A stretch of 64,000 bases of DNA from Planctomycetota bacterium (GTDB taxonomy: Bacteria > Planctomycetota > UBA1135). Every line of letters begins with the position of its first letter. Positions within the stretch are counted from its first letter, which is position 1. The notes under the pieces are model-generated. The model ran no database searches, was not told the DNA's origin, and saw only the letters and a program-made list of their open reading frames with translations. The translations under genes and the position numbers were made by a program. Shown here piece by piece: positions 33,017 through 41,468 of this stretch. Location of the stretch: NCBI GenBank assembly GCA_021776795.1, contig JAJFFC010000031.1, forward strand, positions 1 through 64,000. Reading direction: 5' to 3'.

Positions 33017-33496
33017 ATGAATCGCCCCAGCTGGGATGACTACTTCCTCGACATGATGCACCAAGTGGCGCAGCGTGCGACTTGCGATCGTGGCCGTTCC
33101 GGGTGCATTCTGGTGCAGAATCGCCAGATCATTGCTACCGGTTATGTCGGTTCCCCGCCGGGCTTGCCGCATTGCGATGACGTCGGCCACCTGATGAAAC
33201 AGGTTATCGATGAAGATGGCGGCATGAGCCGGCATTGTTTGCGTACGATTCACGCCGAGCAAAATGCGATTTGCCAAGCTGCGCGCCATGGAACTTCGGT
33301 GGAAGGCGCCACGCTTTATTGCCGCATGGAACCTTGCCGCACTTGCGCCATGTTGATTCTGGCCACGGGGATTGAACGCGTGGTCTGCGAGAAGCGTTAC
33401 CACGCCGCACAAGAGACTCGAGATATGTTCGCCGCGGCCGGTGTCGAACTCACCGTCCGCGACGATTACGTGCAAAGCTACGACGACCAAGCCTGA
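33017..33496 (+). CDS. Deoxycytidylate (dCMP) deaminase
   Basis: 159 residues. Zinc and catalytic motif: H79-A-E81 (TIHAEQNAI) and PCRTC (C107, C110), with GYVGSPPGLPHCDDVGH upstream as in ComEB-type dCMP deaminases. It deaminates dCMP to dUMP, feeding thymidylate synthesis. It follows the GT9 gene closely without obvious functional connection. The end of the gene forms half of a stem-loop with the sequence just after the stop. Confidence 0.93.
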   Translation: MNRPSWDDYFLDMMHQVAQRATCDRGRSGCILVQNRQIIATGYVGSPPGLPHCDDVGHLMKQVIDEDGGMSRHCLRTIHAEQNAICQAARHGTSVEGATLYCRMEPCRTCAMLILATGIERVVCEKRYHAAQETRDMFAAAGVELTVRDDYVQSYDDQA

Positions 33497-33507
33497 CCGT
33501 CGTAGCT
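33476..33507. terminator. Stem-loop between convergent genes
   Basis: A perfect 10-bp stem (AGCTACGACG / CGTCGTAGCT) with a 12-nt loop overlaps the dCMP deaminase stop. No T-run. It may end transcription from either side. Confidence 0.5.
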
Positions 33508-33515
33508 AAGGGTGC

Positions 33516-35054
33516 CTATTGAACCGTGGATTCCACACCGTTGGTGAAGGTGCTGGTGCTTAAGTCCAGACCTTGGAACCAAACCGTGGTGCCGGATGCG
33601 CCGGCCGGAACCGACAAGAACACACTCGCGCCACCGCCGGCGTTCACCGTGACCGCGGGGAACTGGCCAATCGGCGCCGAAAGGTCGGCTATACCGTAGG
33701 GCGTGGAAGTGGGGCTATTGCCGGTCAAGCTGTAGGCAAGCACCGCCGAACCGGATACCGTCATGTTGGAGAGGTTGGCTACCCCCAAGAAGCCGGCAAG
33801 CAAGGTTCCCATTTGCAGGGTCGGCGTCGGCGGGATGTTCACCCGCCATGCCGCCACCGTCGCGGCGGTGTTGTTCAGCGAACGCACGTTGTCCTGACTT
33901 GAGTTGCCCATGGTAAAACCGCTGTAGACCACATTTGGGCTGGACCAGCGCAGGACGCGAGTACCAGGCGAGTACGCCATGATCGTGCGGTACTGGTTGT
34001 TCGAAGTGCGGAAACCATAGCTATAGCTATAGGCGGCCGAACCGGCGCTACCTGGATCATGGGTCGATCCCATGTTGTGGCCCAACTCGTGGCCGAAGCT
34101 GTAGTAACCAGTGGCGCAGCTGTAGTTGGTCACACTAAAGGCCGAATCCTCAAAGCCCGGGCCTACGCTGGTCATGAGGTAGGCAATGCCGCAGTACTGC
34201 CCATTCTGGCAAATCATGGCGACGCAATCGGCGCCATACTGATCGCGCAAGGCGTGGACATTGTCCATGTCGCCATCGTTCTCGTCGGCGAGGTCGTACA
34301 GGATTTGGCTGAAGCTCGACGGCTCGGAGTAGCCAATCATTTCTTCGGTGTGCACCAGAATCAGCTGCTGGTCTACGCCGCTTAGGGAGTAACCGCTGTT
34401 GGTTTCGGAAACCGCCAAGTTAATCTTGGACTGCATGCCGTTAGTGCCGCCGCTGACATTCTTTGCTGCGGTGGAGTACACCACCAGGACATCGATGTCG
34501 GTGATTACGCCGCGCGCGCCGCTACCTCCACGAGGAGCAACGGTCGCTTCCGAGAAAATGCCATGGGTGTCGGTGGTGCCGCAATCGGGGACACCGCTGG
34601 GGTCACTATGGCGCAGCCAGTGCACGCCATTGCCGGCGTAATCGATTTGGTAGAGCTCGTCTTGGTAAAAAACGGTGGCCGAAACCACTTGCTGCATCAC
34701 CGAAATCTTGACCGTGCCCTCGGCGTCATTGGCCAGAGTGCCATTCCAAATCCAGCCGCCGCCATAGGCCGCTTCTTTGCTGGAAAACTCGGCACGCACG
34801 GAGAGGTCGTCGAACAGATTCAGAGTCAATCCGCTCTGGCCCGATCCGGGTTGCGCCGTTTGCGCCAGCAAAGCCAGGTCTAGGGTTACCAGGCGGGTGC
34901 GATGGGCCGGAGTGGAAGGGACCACGCCAGGCGCCGGGGCCGTGGTGGTTGCCAGGAACAGGGGCGGCGCGACTTGTGGGGCTGCCGCGGCCGCCTGGTC
35001 CAGGTTGGGGCTGGCGAATGCCGGGCCCATGAGGAGTAGGGTTGTGAAAAACAT
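33516..35054 (-). CDS. Secreted reprolysin-type (M12-like) zinc metalloprotease
   Basis: 512 residues. Signal peptide MFFTTLLLMGPAFASPN; a propeptide-like region to about residue 175; then a metzincin catalytic domain beginning DIDVLVVYSTAAKN with the zinc motif HELGHNMGSTHD (about 319-330: three His and the catalytic Glu) and a Met-turn candidate TIMAYSPG further on. The last roughly 100 residues form a beta-sandwich-like tail (MTVSGSAVLAYSLTGNSPTS onward). It should be exported and degrade extracellular protein. Single gene, divergent from nrdJ. Confidence 0.9.
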   Translation of the reverse strand: MFFTTLLLMGPAFASPNLDQAAAAAPQVAPPLFLATTTAPAPGVVPSTPAHRTRLVTLDLALLAQTAQPGSGQSGLTLNLFDDLSVRAEFSSKEAAYGGGWIWNGTLANDAEGTVKISVMQQVVSATVFYQDELYQIDYAGNGVHWLRHSDPSGVPDCGTTDTHGIFSEATVAPRGGSGARGVITDIDVLVVYSTAAKNVSGGTNGMQSKINLAVSETNSGYSLSGVDQQLILVHTEEMIGYSEPSSFSQILYDLADENDGDMDNVHALRDQYGADCVAMICQNGQYCGIAYLMTSVGPGFEDSAFSVTNYSCATGYYSFGHELGHNMGSTHDPGSAGSAAYSYSYGFRTSNNQYRTIMAYSPGTRVLRWSSPNVVYSGFTMGNSSQDNVRSLNNTAATVAAWRVNIPPTPTLQMGTLLAGFLGVANLSNMTVSGSAVLAYSLTGNSPTSTPYGIADLSAPIGQFPAVTVNAGGGASVFLSVPAGASGTTVWFQGLDLSTSTFTNGVESTVQ

Positions 35055-35120
35055 GCTTAGGGTTTTGGGCTGAGGGGAGCCATGAGTAAGTCGGCACAGA
35101 GGGCACTTTGGTTCCTCAAA

Positions 35121-35184
35121 ACTACCTCATTTTTGGTGTATTAGGGGCCACTCCTTGGCCAGTCGAAAAACTACAAGAGGTAGT
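35121..35184 (+). promoter_or_regulatory. Nested inverted repeats in the nrdJ upstream region
   Basis: ACTACCTC (35121-35128) is complementary to GAGGTAGT (35177-35184), and between them lies GGCCA-CTCCT-TGGCC (35146-35160). These could form a structured RNA or simply protein-binding DNA, since the right arm overlaps the upstream NrdR-like half-sites. No B12-box was seen, so an adenosylcobalamin riboswitch is not supported. Confidence 0.35.
35170..35184 (+). promoter_or_regulatory. Degenerate NrdR-like box
   Basis: The palindrome ACTAC-AAGAG-GTAGT is centred about 31.5 bp (three helical turns) upstream of the better box at 35201-35216. This is the tandem spacing typical of NrdR operators. 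Its sequence match is poor, so it rests mainly on spacing and symmetry. Confidence 0.35.
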
Positions 35185-35200
35185 GGTTGTGAGCTTTTAG

Positions 35201-35216
35201 GCACAAAATATTGTGG
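35201..35216 (+). promoter_or_regulatory. NrdR box upstream of nrdJ
   Basis: GCACAAAATATTGTGG agrees with the NrdR consensus acaCwAtATaTwGtgt at 13 of 16 positions by hand alignment and has the CACAA...TTGTG symmetry. NrdR is the dATP/ATP-sensing repressor of ribonucleotide reductase genes, fitting the gene 40 bp downstream. Confidence 0.72.
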
Positions 35217-35256
35217 TGATTTGAGCAGAAAAGGAGCCCTCAAAAAAGCTAAGGTC

Positions 35257-38200
35257 ATGCCCAGACTGAACCAGCCCTCCATGATTCGCCCGCACACCTC
35301 GACCTCCCCGGATTCTGGCCTCGACCAGGCCGTGCCAGCCCTCTCGCCTGCCCCCCAGGACCTCCCTGAGCCGCTTCTCGCGGACAACGCGAAAACGGTC
35401 CTCGCCAATCGCTATTTGGCCAAAGATGGCATCAGCGGAGAGATCATTGAGGAGCCGCGCGACTTGTTCTGGCGCGTGGCCACCGCTGTGGCGCGTCCCG
35501 AGTACGAAGAGGGTGGTGCCGAGCAGGGCGACGCCTGGGCCCGCCGCTTCTATGAGCTGATGGCGACCGGCACCTTCATGCCGAACTCGCCGACACTGAT
35601 GAACGCCGGTCGCTCCATGGGCATGCTCTCCGCCTGCTTTGTGCTGCCGGTCGAAGATTCCATCGACGGCATCTTCACCACGCTGAAGCATGTGGCCCTG
35701 ATTCAGAAGGCGGGTGGTGGCACCGGCTTCAGCTTCTCGCGCCTGCGCCCAGATGGCGACATCGTTTCGTCGAGCGGCGGCCGAACCTCGGGCCCGCTGT
35801 CTTTTATCGATGCCTTTAGCTCCGGCACAGAAGCCATCCAGCAGGGTGCCTTCCGCCGCGGCGCCAACATGGGCGTGATGCGCTGCGACCACCCCGATGT
35901 GGTCGAGTTTGTCTGCGCCAAAGATGACCTTTCGCGCTGGACCAACTACAACGTTTCCGTCGCGGCCACCAATGATTGGATGCAGCAGGTCGTGGACCAC
36001 CCCAACGAACCTTTGGTGGTGGTGAACCCCAACGGGGGCCGCAAGGGTTGGCTGCAGAAGACCGAAGGGCGCCGTCGTTCCCTGGTCGACGCCGATGCCT
36101 TTGCCGCTGGCGAGCCCGAGGCGAGCAAGCAGTACTGGACCAACGGCGAAGTCTTTGACTTGGTGACCCAACATGCTTGGAAGAACGGCGAGCCGGGCCT
36201 GCTGTTCCTCGACCGCGCCAACGAAGACAACCAAGTCCCGCACCTCGGCGACTACGAAGCGACCAATCCTTGTGTGACTGCAGATACTTGGGTCCTGACG
36301 GAGGAAGGTCCGCAGCAGGTGAAGTCCTTGCTTGGCAAGCCCATGCGCATTGCCGTGGACGGGCAGTGGCACCACACCACCGCTCAAGGCTTCTTCTCCA
36401 CCGGCGAAAAAGGAACCTTCCGCCTGCGCGCTAGCAATGGCATGGAATTGCGCCTGACTGCCAACCACCCGGTACGCAAGGTGACCAAGCGTACGCGCTG
36501 GCGCCTAGAGTCGGCATGGGTAGAGCTGCAGGACCTCCAGATTGGCGATGAAATCATGTTGCATGATCACCGCAAGCTCGAAGCTTGGCAGGGTCAGGGC
36601 AGCGAAGAAGAAGGTTACCTCCTGGGTTTGTTGCAAGGCGATGGAACTCTGCGCAAGCAAGGCGCCACCCTTTCCGTTTGGGCGGCTAAACACGTCGATG
36701 GCGCTATCAACCCTGCAGCCCTGTCGGTGATGGGCGCTGCGGAATCAGCGCTGTCCACCCTCACCCATCGCGCCGACTTCGCTGGCTTCCATGAGATTGC
36801 CTCGCGTAACGAATGGCGCGCAACCTCGGCCTCGCTGCGCGACCTTGCCGCCCAGTACGGCATGAAGCCCGGCGCAAAAGAGCCGAGCGATGCCGTAGAA
36901 GCAACTTCTTCGGACTTCCACATTGGTTGGTTGCGCGGTCTCTTTGATGCCGATGCCAGCGTTCAGGGCAGCTTAGACAAAGGCGTTTCCGTGCGCCTTG
37001 CCCAAAGCTCCTTCCCTTTGCTGCAGCGAGCGCAACGCATGCTCGCGCGTTTAGGCGTGCAAAGTCGCATTCTCCAGGATTTAGATCAATTTGAGTTGCT
37101 CATCACCGGGTCCAATCTCGGTATGTTTGCGGAGCGGATTGGCTTTGCCGATGTCGAGAAGACCGAGAAGTTGGAGCAACTGCTTGGCAGCATGCAACGG
37201 CGTCCTAACCAGGAGCGGTTTTTCACCGCAGTAGAGGCCATCGAGGCCGATGCTACGGAAGAGGTGTTCGATGTCCAGGTCCCTGGCCCACATGCCTTTG
37301 ATGCCAATGGCCTTTATGTGCATAACTGTGGCGAACAGTGGTTGCTGCCTTATGGCTCGTGCAACTTGGGCTCATTGAACCTGGGTCGTTTCTACCGCCA
37401 AGATGCGCCGGAGTCGGCGCCATGGCAAGAGCGCATGGACTGGGAGGCCTTTGATACCGCCGTTGCCGAAAGCACGCGTTTCCTTGACGACGTCATCTCC
37501 GTCAACAACTATCCGATTGACGAAATCCGTGCTCGCGCCGACGAAGAGCGCCGGATTGGATTGGGCGTGATGGGATTTGCCGACCTCTTGTTCAAGCTTG
37601 GGGTGCGTTACGGTTCGGAGCAAAGCTTCGACATCGCGCGCGGTCTCTCGGCGCGCCTGACCGAGCAATCTCTCGCGACTTCCGAAGCCTTGGTTGCCGA
37701 GGCAGGTCGCGAACCTTTCGGCGCCTGGGAAGGCTCCAAGCCCCATGTCGAAGGCCGCGCGCCGCGGCGCAACTCGCATGTCACCACCGTGGCACCGACC
37801 GGCACGATTTCGATCATCGCTGGCTGCTCCGGCGGGATTGAGCCTTTGTTCTCCCTCGCCTTCCAACGTCAGGTGATGAAAGACGCCGACGGCGTGCCTG
37901 TCGTCATGCGCGAAGTCGATCGCGATTTCGAAGAGTCCATGCGCAAGGCCGGTGTCAGCCCAGAGGGCAGCGAAGCCGCCATCCAAACCGCGATGGAAGA
38001 CGGCAGCATTCAGCAAGCCGACTTGCCGCAAGAGCTGCTCGATGTCTTTGTCACCGCACATGATGTGGTTCCGGAAGAGCACATCATGATGCAAGCGGCG
38101 TGGCAATCCTCGATTGACAACGCGGTTTCGAAGACCATCAACCTGCCGCACGATTGCGACGAAGAAGGCGTACGCACCGCCTATCTACTGGCTTGGCGCG

Positions 38201-38865
38201 AAGGCTGCAAAGGCGTTACCGTTTACCGCGATGGTTGCCGCGACATGCAACCGATGGCTTTGCAGGCCAAGGAAGCGGAAACCGCTGAACCTGCCACGCC
38301 AAAAGCCTTGGAGCCAGAGCGTTTGCCGGAAATCATGCCGAGCATTCGCATCCGCCAGGTGACACCATTCGGCAATATGCACGTCAAGCTTTCGGTCGAC
38401 CCCACGCGCGATCGCGAAATGGAAGTCTTTGCGCAGTTGGGCAAGGGGGGCGACGTCGCCAACTCCGACTTGGAAGCGATTTGCCGCATGCTGTCCTTGT
38501 TCCTGCGCTGCGGTGGCGATTTGCAAATGGCGTTGCGCCAACTCGAAGGCATCGGCAGTTCGTTGACCGTGCCGAGCCGCGACGGGCGCATCATGTCTTT
38601 GGCCGACGGTTTAGCTACTGCCTTGAAGCGTTATCTCATGGCCAAGGAAGCTTGCGGTCTGCGCGCGATCTTGCTCGGCGAAGTCGACGCTGATGCCTAC
38701 AGCCATGTCGACGAAGACATGCCGGCACCGCCACGCTCCAAGAATCGCAAAGGCACCGGCACCGGTGGCGCGTTCAAGGTGAAGTGTCCTTCCTGCGAAA
38801 CGGGGCAACTCAGTTTCGAAGAAGGCTGCTGCAAGTGCCCTAGCTGCGGCTTTTCACAGTGCTAG
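35257..38865 (+). CDS. nrdJ: Class II (B12-dependent) ribonucleotide reductase with intein
   Basis: 1202 residues from the ATG at 35257, or 1194 from the ATG at 35281; a TTG at 35155 would start before the NrdR box. The N-terminal extein shows FMPNSPTLMNAG, MLSACFVLPVEDSIDGIF and QKAGGGTGFSFSRLRPDG. The sequence TNP-CGEQWLLPYGSCNLGS is interrupted by the intein. After it come NSHVTTVAPTGTISIIAG, a TSCPD domain (MHVKLSVDPTRDREMEVFA) and a C-terminal zinc-type tail (CPSCETGQ...CCKCPSCGFSQC). These features mark adenosylcobalamin-dependent NrdJ, which makes deoxynucleotides with or without oxygen. Splicing would give about 850 residues. It overlaps the end of the convergent cysteine desulfurase gene by 12 bp. 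Confidence 0.95.
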   Translation: MPRLNQPSMIRPHTSTSPDSGLDQAVPALSPAPQDLPEPLLADNAKTVLANRYLAKDGISGEIIEEPRDLFWRVATAVARPEYEEGGAEQGDAWARRFYELMATGTFMPNSPTLMNAGRSMGMLSACFVLPVEDSIDGIFTTLKHVALIQKAGGGTGFSFSRLRPDGDIVSSSGGRTSGPLSFIDAFSSGTEAIQQGAFRRGANMGVMRCDHPDVVEFVCAKDDLSRWTNYNVSVAATNDWMQQVVDHPNEPLVVVNPNGGRKGWLQKTEGRRRSLVDADAFAAGEPEASKQYWTNGEVFDLVTQHAWKNGEPGLLFLDRANEDNQVPHLGDYEATNPCVTADTWVLTEEGPQQVKSLLGKPMRIAVDGQWHHTTAQGFFSTGEKGTFRLRASNGMELRLTANHPVRKVTKRTRWRLESAWVELQDLQIGDEIMLHDHRKLEAWQGQGSEEEGYLLGLLQGDGTLRKQGATLSVWAAKHVDGAINPAALSVMGAAESALSTLTHRADFAGFHEIASRNEWRATSASLRDLAAQYGMKPGAKEPSDAVEATSSDFHIGWLRGLFDADASVQGSLDKGVSVRLAQSSFPLLQRAQRMLARLGVQSRILQDLDQFELLITGSNLGMFAERIGFADVEKTEKLEQLLGSMQRRPNQERFFTAVEAIEADATEEVFDVQVPGPHAFDANGLYVHNCGEQWLLPYGSCNLGSLNLGRFYRQDAPESAPWQERMDWEAFDTAVAESTRFLDDVISVNNYPIDEIRARADEERRIGLGVMGFADLLFKLGVRYGSEQSFDIARGLSARLTEQSLATSEALVAEAGREPFGAWEGSKPHVEGRAPRRNSHVTTVAPTGTISIIAGCSGGIEPLFSLAFQRQVMKDADGVPVVMREVDRDFEESMRKAGVSPEGSEAAIQTAMEDGSIQQADLPQELLDVFVTAHDVVPEEHIMMQAAWQSSIDNAVSKTINLPHDCDEEGVRTAYLLAWREGCKGVTVYRDGCRDMQPMALQAKEAETAEPATPKALEPERLPEIMPSIRIRQVTPFGNMHVKLSVDPTRDREMEVFAQLGKGGDVANSDLEAICRMLSLFLRCGGDLQMALRQLEGIGSSLTVPSRDGRIMSLADGLATALKRYLMAKEACGLRAILLGEVDADAYSHVDEDMPAPPRSKNRKGTGTGGAFKVKCPSCETGQLSFEEGCCKCPSCGFSQC
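36271..37326 (+). other. Intein with LAGLIDADG homing endonuclease, inside nrdJ
   Basis: 352 residues in frame, starting at Cys1 (CVTADTWVLTEEGPQQV, block A) and ending VHN before the extein Cys. Block B is LTANHPV (T63, H66 of the intein), block F EEVFDVQVPGPHAF near residue 330, block G the terminal His-Asn. Both LAGLIDADG helices are recognisable: YLLGLLQGDG (about 116-125) and WLRGLFDADAS (about 220-230), each with an acidic residue. Splicing and endonuclease residues all look intact. The site is the conserved TNP^CGEQ motif, a known RNR insertion point. It is translated as part of NrdJ and removes itself. Confidence 0.95.
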
Positions 38866-40020
38866 CTTAAAGGCCTGCAGTGTGCGTTGGAGATCGGCGT
38901 CGGTCTCCACGCCGCTGAGGCTGACGCGCAACACGCTGTTGCCGAGTTCTTTCGGCAAAGCAATCGCTTGCAGCACTGCCGATTCGGTGTGGCCATGGCT
39001 ATTGCAGGCACTACCACTTCCCACATAAATCCCATGCTGTTCCAAGCGATGGAGGAATGGTTCCGCGCGTTGGCCAGGCAGGGCAAGAGACAGCACCGCG
39101 CCGAGGCAAGAGGCCTCCGCTTCGGGGCCGAGCACGACTAAGTCGGGGAAGATTTCGCGCAAGCCTTGGAGCAGGGTTGCGCGGCGGCGATAGAACATTT
39201 GCGGATCTTGCGCCAAGGCTTCGGCGCGCCATTTTGCGGCTGCGGCCATCGCGGCAATGCCCATGGTGTTCTCGGTGCCGCTGCGTAAGCCACCTTCATG
39301 GCCGCCGCCGCGGAACAGAGGCTCCGGCTCTGGAGCACCCTCGCGCAACAACAAGGCGGCGGTGCCGCGCAAGCCGCCAAACTTATGCGCAGCCACCGCC
39401 AAACTGTCGGCGCGGGTCATGGCAAGAGGTAGCGGCAACTTGCCAGCAGCTTGCACCGCATCGCAATGAAACAGAGCGTTGGGGGCTTTGCTGCGTAAGG
39501 CGGCCACTAGGTGCGCGATAGGCTGCACCGTGCCGATCTCGTTATTGGCTAAATGCACTACCGCCATCACTACCGTGGCATCGGCGGCGTTGGCGAGAGT
39601 TTCGGGAGCGAGCAAGCCCTCTGCGTCGACCGGCAGGACGTCGACCTGAAAGTCTTCGACCTCCAATGCACGCGCGGCTTCGAGGGCACTTGGATGCTCG
39701 ATTGCCGAAACCAAAATGCGCGGCGTGGCACCGGCGCGGCGGACCGGAGCAGCGAGCACCCGCGCCAAGCCCTGAATCCCGAGGTGATTACTCTCGGTGC
39801 CGGTGGCGGTCCAAATCACGCGGTAGCCATCGGCGCCGAGGGCGCGGGTGAGCTGGCGTCGCGAAGTTTCGACCACGCGCGCCGCCGCTGCGCCCGCGGC
39901 ATGCAGCGACCCCGGATTGGCATAAGCCTCTTCTACCGCCTGCTGAAAGGCGGCCAAGGCCACCGGCAGCGGCGGCGTGGTCGCCGCGTGGTCGAGGTAG
40001 AGGGGTGGGTCAGAACTCAC
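38854..40020 (-). CDS. Cysteine desulfurase (NifS/IscS-like)
   Basis: 388 residues from the GTG at 40020, which begins just before PPLYLDHAATTPP, the usual N-terminus. A longer start at 40080 would run past the divergent promoter and start of the aminopeptidase. PLP-binding Lys is in AVAAHKFGGLRG, the catalytic Cys in GSGSACNSHGHTES, and the C-terminal region GNSVLRVSLSG is conserved. It takes sulfur from cysteine as a persulfide for Fe-S clusters, tRNA thiolation or, in some bacteria, selenium delivery. No iscU or other partner is adjacent. CAAAAT lies 6 nt before the GTG. Confidence 0.9.
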   Translation of the reverse strand: MSSDPPLYLDHAATTPPLPVALAAFQQAVEEAYANPGSLHAAGAAAARVVETSRRQLTRALGADGYRVIWTATGTESNHLGIQGLARVLAAPVRRAGATPRILVSAIEHPSALEAARALEVEDFQVDVLPVDAEGLLAPETLANAADATVVMAVVHLANNEIGTVQPIAHLVAALRSKAPNALFHCDAVQAAGKLPLPLAMTRADSLAVAAHKFGGLRGTAALLLREGAPEPEPLFRGGGHEGGLRSGTENTMGIAAMAAAAKWRAEALAQDPQMFYRRRATLLQGLREIFPDLVVLGPEAEASCLGAVLSLALPGQRAEPFLHRLEQHGIYVGSGSACNSHGHTESAVLQAIALPKELGNSVLRVSLSGVETDADLQRTLQAFKLAL

Positions 40021-40044
40021 GCCAGCATTTTGGCATGACGCACG

Positions 40045-40050
40045 TAGAAT
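40045..40050 (+). promoter_or_regulatory. -10-like TAGAAT, 8 nt before start
   Basis: TAGAAT, then CACCTGAC, then the ATG at 40059; this fixes the aminopeptidase start. Confidence 0.55.
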
Positions 40051-40058
40051 CACCTGAC

Positions 40059-41468
40059 ATGCTTGCTCTTCTCTCGACATCTCTCCTCGCGATGGCTGCT
40101 ATGCCCCAGCAGCACGCGGAAGACGGCCGTGGCCAGGAACTGTTCACCCAGCAGTGGCACGCCGAGCGCCGCGACGCACTTCTCGACTTCTTCGCCGAAA
40201 AGGAGCCGGGCATCATCGTGCTGCGCGGCAAGGCCAGTAACCCGGACTACCGCGAGTTCCGCCAAGACAACAATTTTTGGTACTTCACCGGCATCACCAC
40301 GCCCAATGCGGTGCTGGTCATGACCACCGACAACCGCAAGCAGTACATCCTGGTGCCGCCGAGCTCGGCTGACCTGGAGCGTTGGTTGGGTGACTTGGTC
40401 GACCCTGAAGAAGCTCGCGAAATCACCGGCATCGAGAACGCCATGGAAGTGGGGCAGAGCGGTGGCTTCGGGCCGAACAACTACAAAGGCTTGACCAAAC
40501 TCATGGGCGAGTTGAGCGAGACCTACAAAACGATTTATGTGCAGCGGCAGCCGGCGGAAAACTGGATGATGTCGCGCGATAACTTGCAGGGTTGGCTGCG
40601 TGAACAGCGCGGCGATCCCTACGACGGCCGCTATTGGCGCGAAGGGCAGTTCTTTGAGAAGCTCAAAGAAACCTATCCCGAGTCCACTGTCAAAGACATT
40701 TCGGTCACCCTCGACGCCATGCGCGTGGTCAAGACGGAAGAAGAACTGGAAGCCATGCGCCGCGCTTCCGCTGCCAGTGGTGCTGGCCATGAAGCCGTCA
40801 TGAGCAGCGCCATGCCGGGTGATTACGAATGGCAGTTGGCTTCGCGCATGGCCTATGAGTTCCGTAATGCCGGCGGCATGGGGCAAGGTGCCTATGCACC
40901 GATTGTCGGTAGTGGCATTCGCGCTTGCACGTTGCACTACAACGAGAACAACAAGCAGATTGCCGATGGCGAAGTGGTCATGATTGATTATGGCGCCGAA
41001 TACAACCACTACGTGGCGGATATCTCGCGCACTTGGCCGGTTGGGCGTACGTGGAGTAATCGTGAACGCGAGGTCTACCAGGCGGTTTACGATGCACAAG
41101 AGGCGGCCTTTGCCGCATGCAAGCCAGGGGCAACTCTGGGTTCGGTGCACCAAGCCGCTGCGCGAGTTTTGGAAGAACGCGGTTTCCGCGACGCCTTCTG
41201 GCACAGCACCAGCCACTGGTTGGGCATGGCCACGCACGACGTCGGCCAGCGCAACGCGCGCTTTAAGCCTGGCATGGTGATTACTGTGGAGCCTGGGGTG
41301 TACTTGCCCGAGGAGGGAATCGGTGTGCGCATTGAAGACGTGGTGGCGATCACCGAAGACGGTTATGAAGTGCTGTCTTCCATGATTCCCCGCGACGCCG
41401 ATGCGATTGAAGCCATGCGCGCCGAAGCTTGGGACGCCGCCGAAGCGACCGCGAAAGCAGAGCGTTGA
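40059..41468 (+). CDS. Xaa-Pro aminopeptidase (M24B), probably exported
   Basis: 469 residues from the ATG at 40059. The N-terminus MLALLSTSLLAMAAMPQQ looks like a short signal peptide, so the enzyme may act in the periplasm. Aminopeptidase-P N domain: DNNFWYFTGITTPNAVLVM. The pita-bread catalytic domain carries the metal ligands in VMIDYGAEYNHYVADISRTW (two Asp), STSHWLGMATHDVG (His), VITVEPGVYLP (Glu) and GVRIEDVVAIT (Glu). It removes N-terminal residues preceding proline. Its TGA overlaps the TTG start of the ketoacyl synthase gene. Confidence 0.92.
   Translation: MLALLSTSLLAMAAMPQQHAEDGRGQELFTQQWHAERRDALLDFFAEKEPGIIVLRGKASNPDYREFRQDNNFWYFTGITTPNAVLVMTTDNRKQYILVPPSSADLERWLGDLVDPEEAREITGIENAMEVGQSGGFGPNNYKGLTKLMGELSETYKTIYVQRQPAENWMMSRDNLQGWLREQRGDPYDGRYWREGQFFEKLKETYPESTVKDISVTLDAMRVVKTEEELEAMRRASAASGAGHEAVMSSAMPGDYEWQLASRMAYEFRNAGGMGQGAYAPIVGSGIRACTLHYNENNKQIADGEVVMIDYGAEYNHYVADISRTWPVGRTWSNREREVYQAVYDAQEAAFAACKPGATLGSVHQAAARVLEERGFRDAFWHSTSHWLGMATHDVGQRNARFKPGMVITVEPGVYLPEEGIGVRIEDVVAITEDGYEVLSSMIPRDADAIEAMRAEAWDAAEATAKAER

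Noticed and set aside
35055..35256. Adenosylcobalamin riboswitch upstream of nrdJ
   Set aside because: Expected for a B12-dependent enzyme, but no B12-box or matching core was found; NrdR sites explain the conserved palindromes better.
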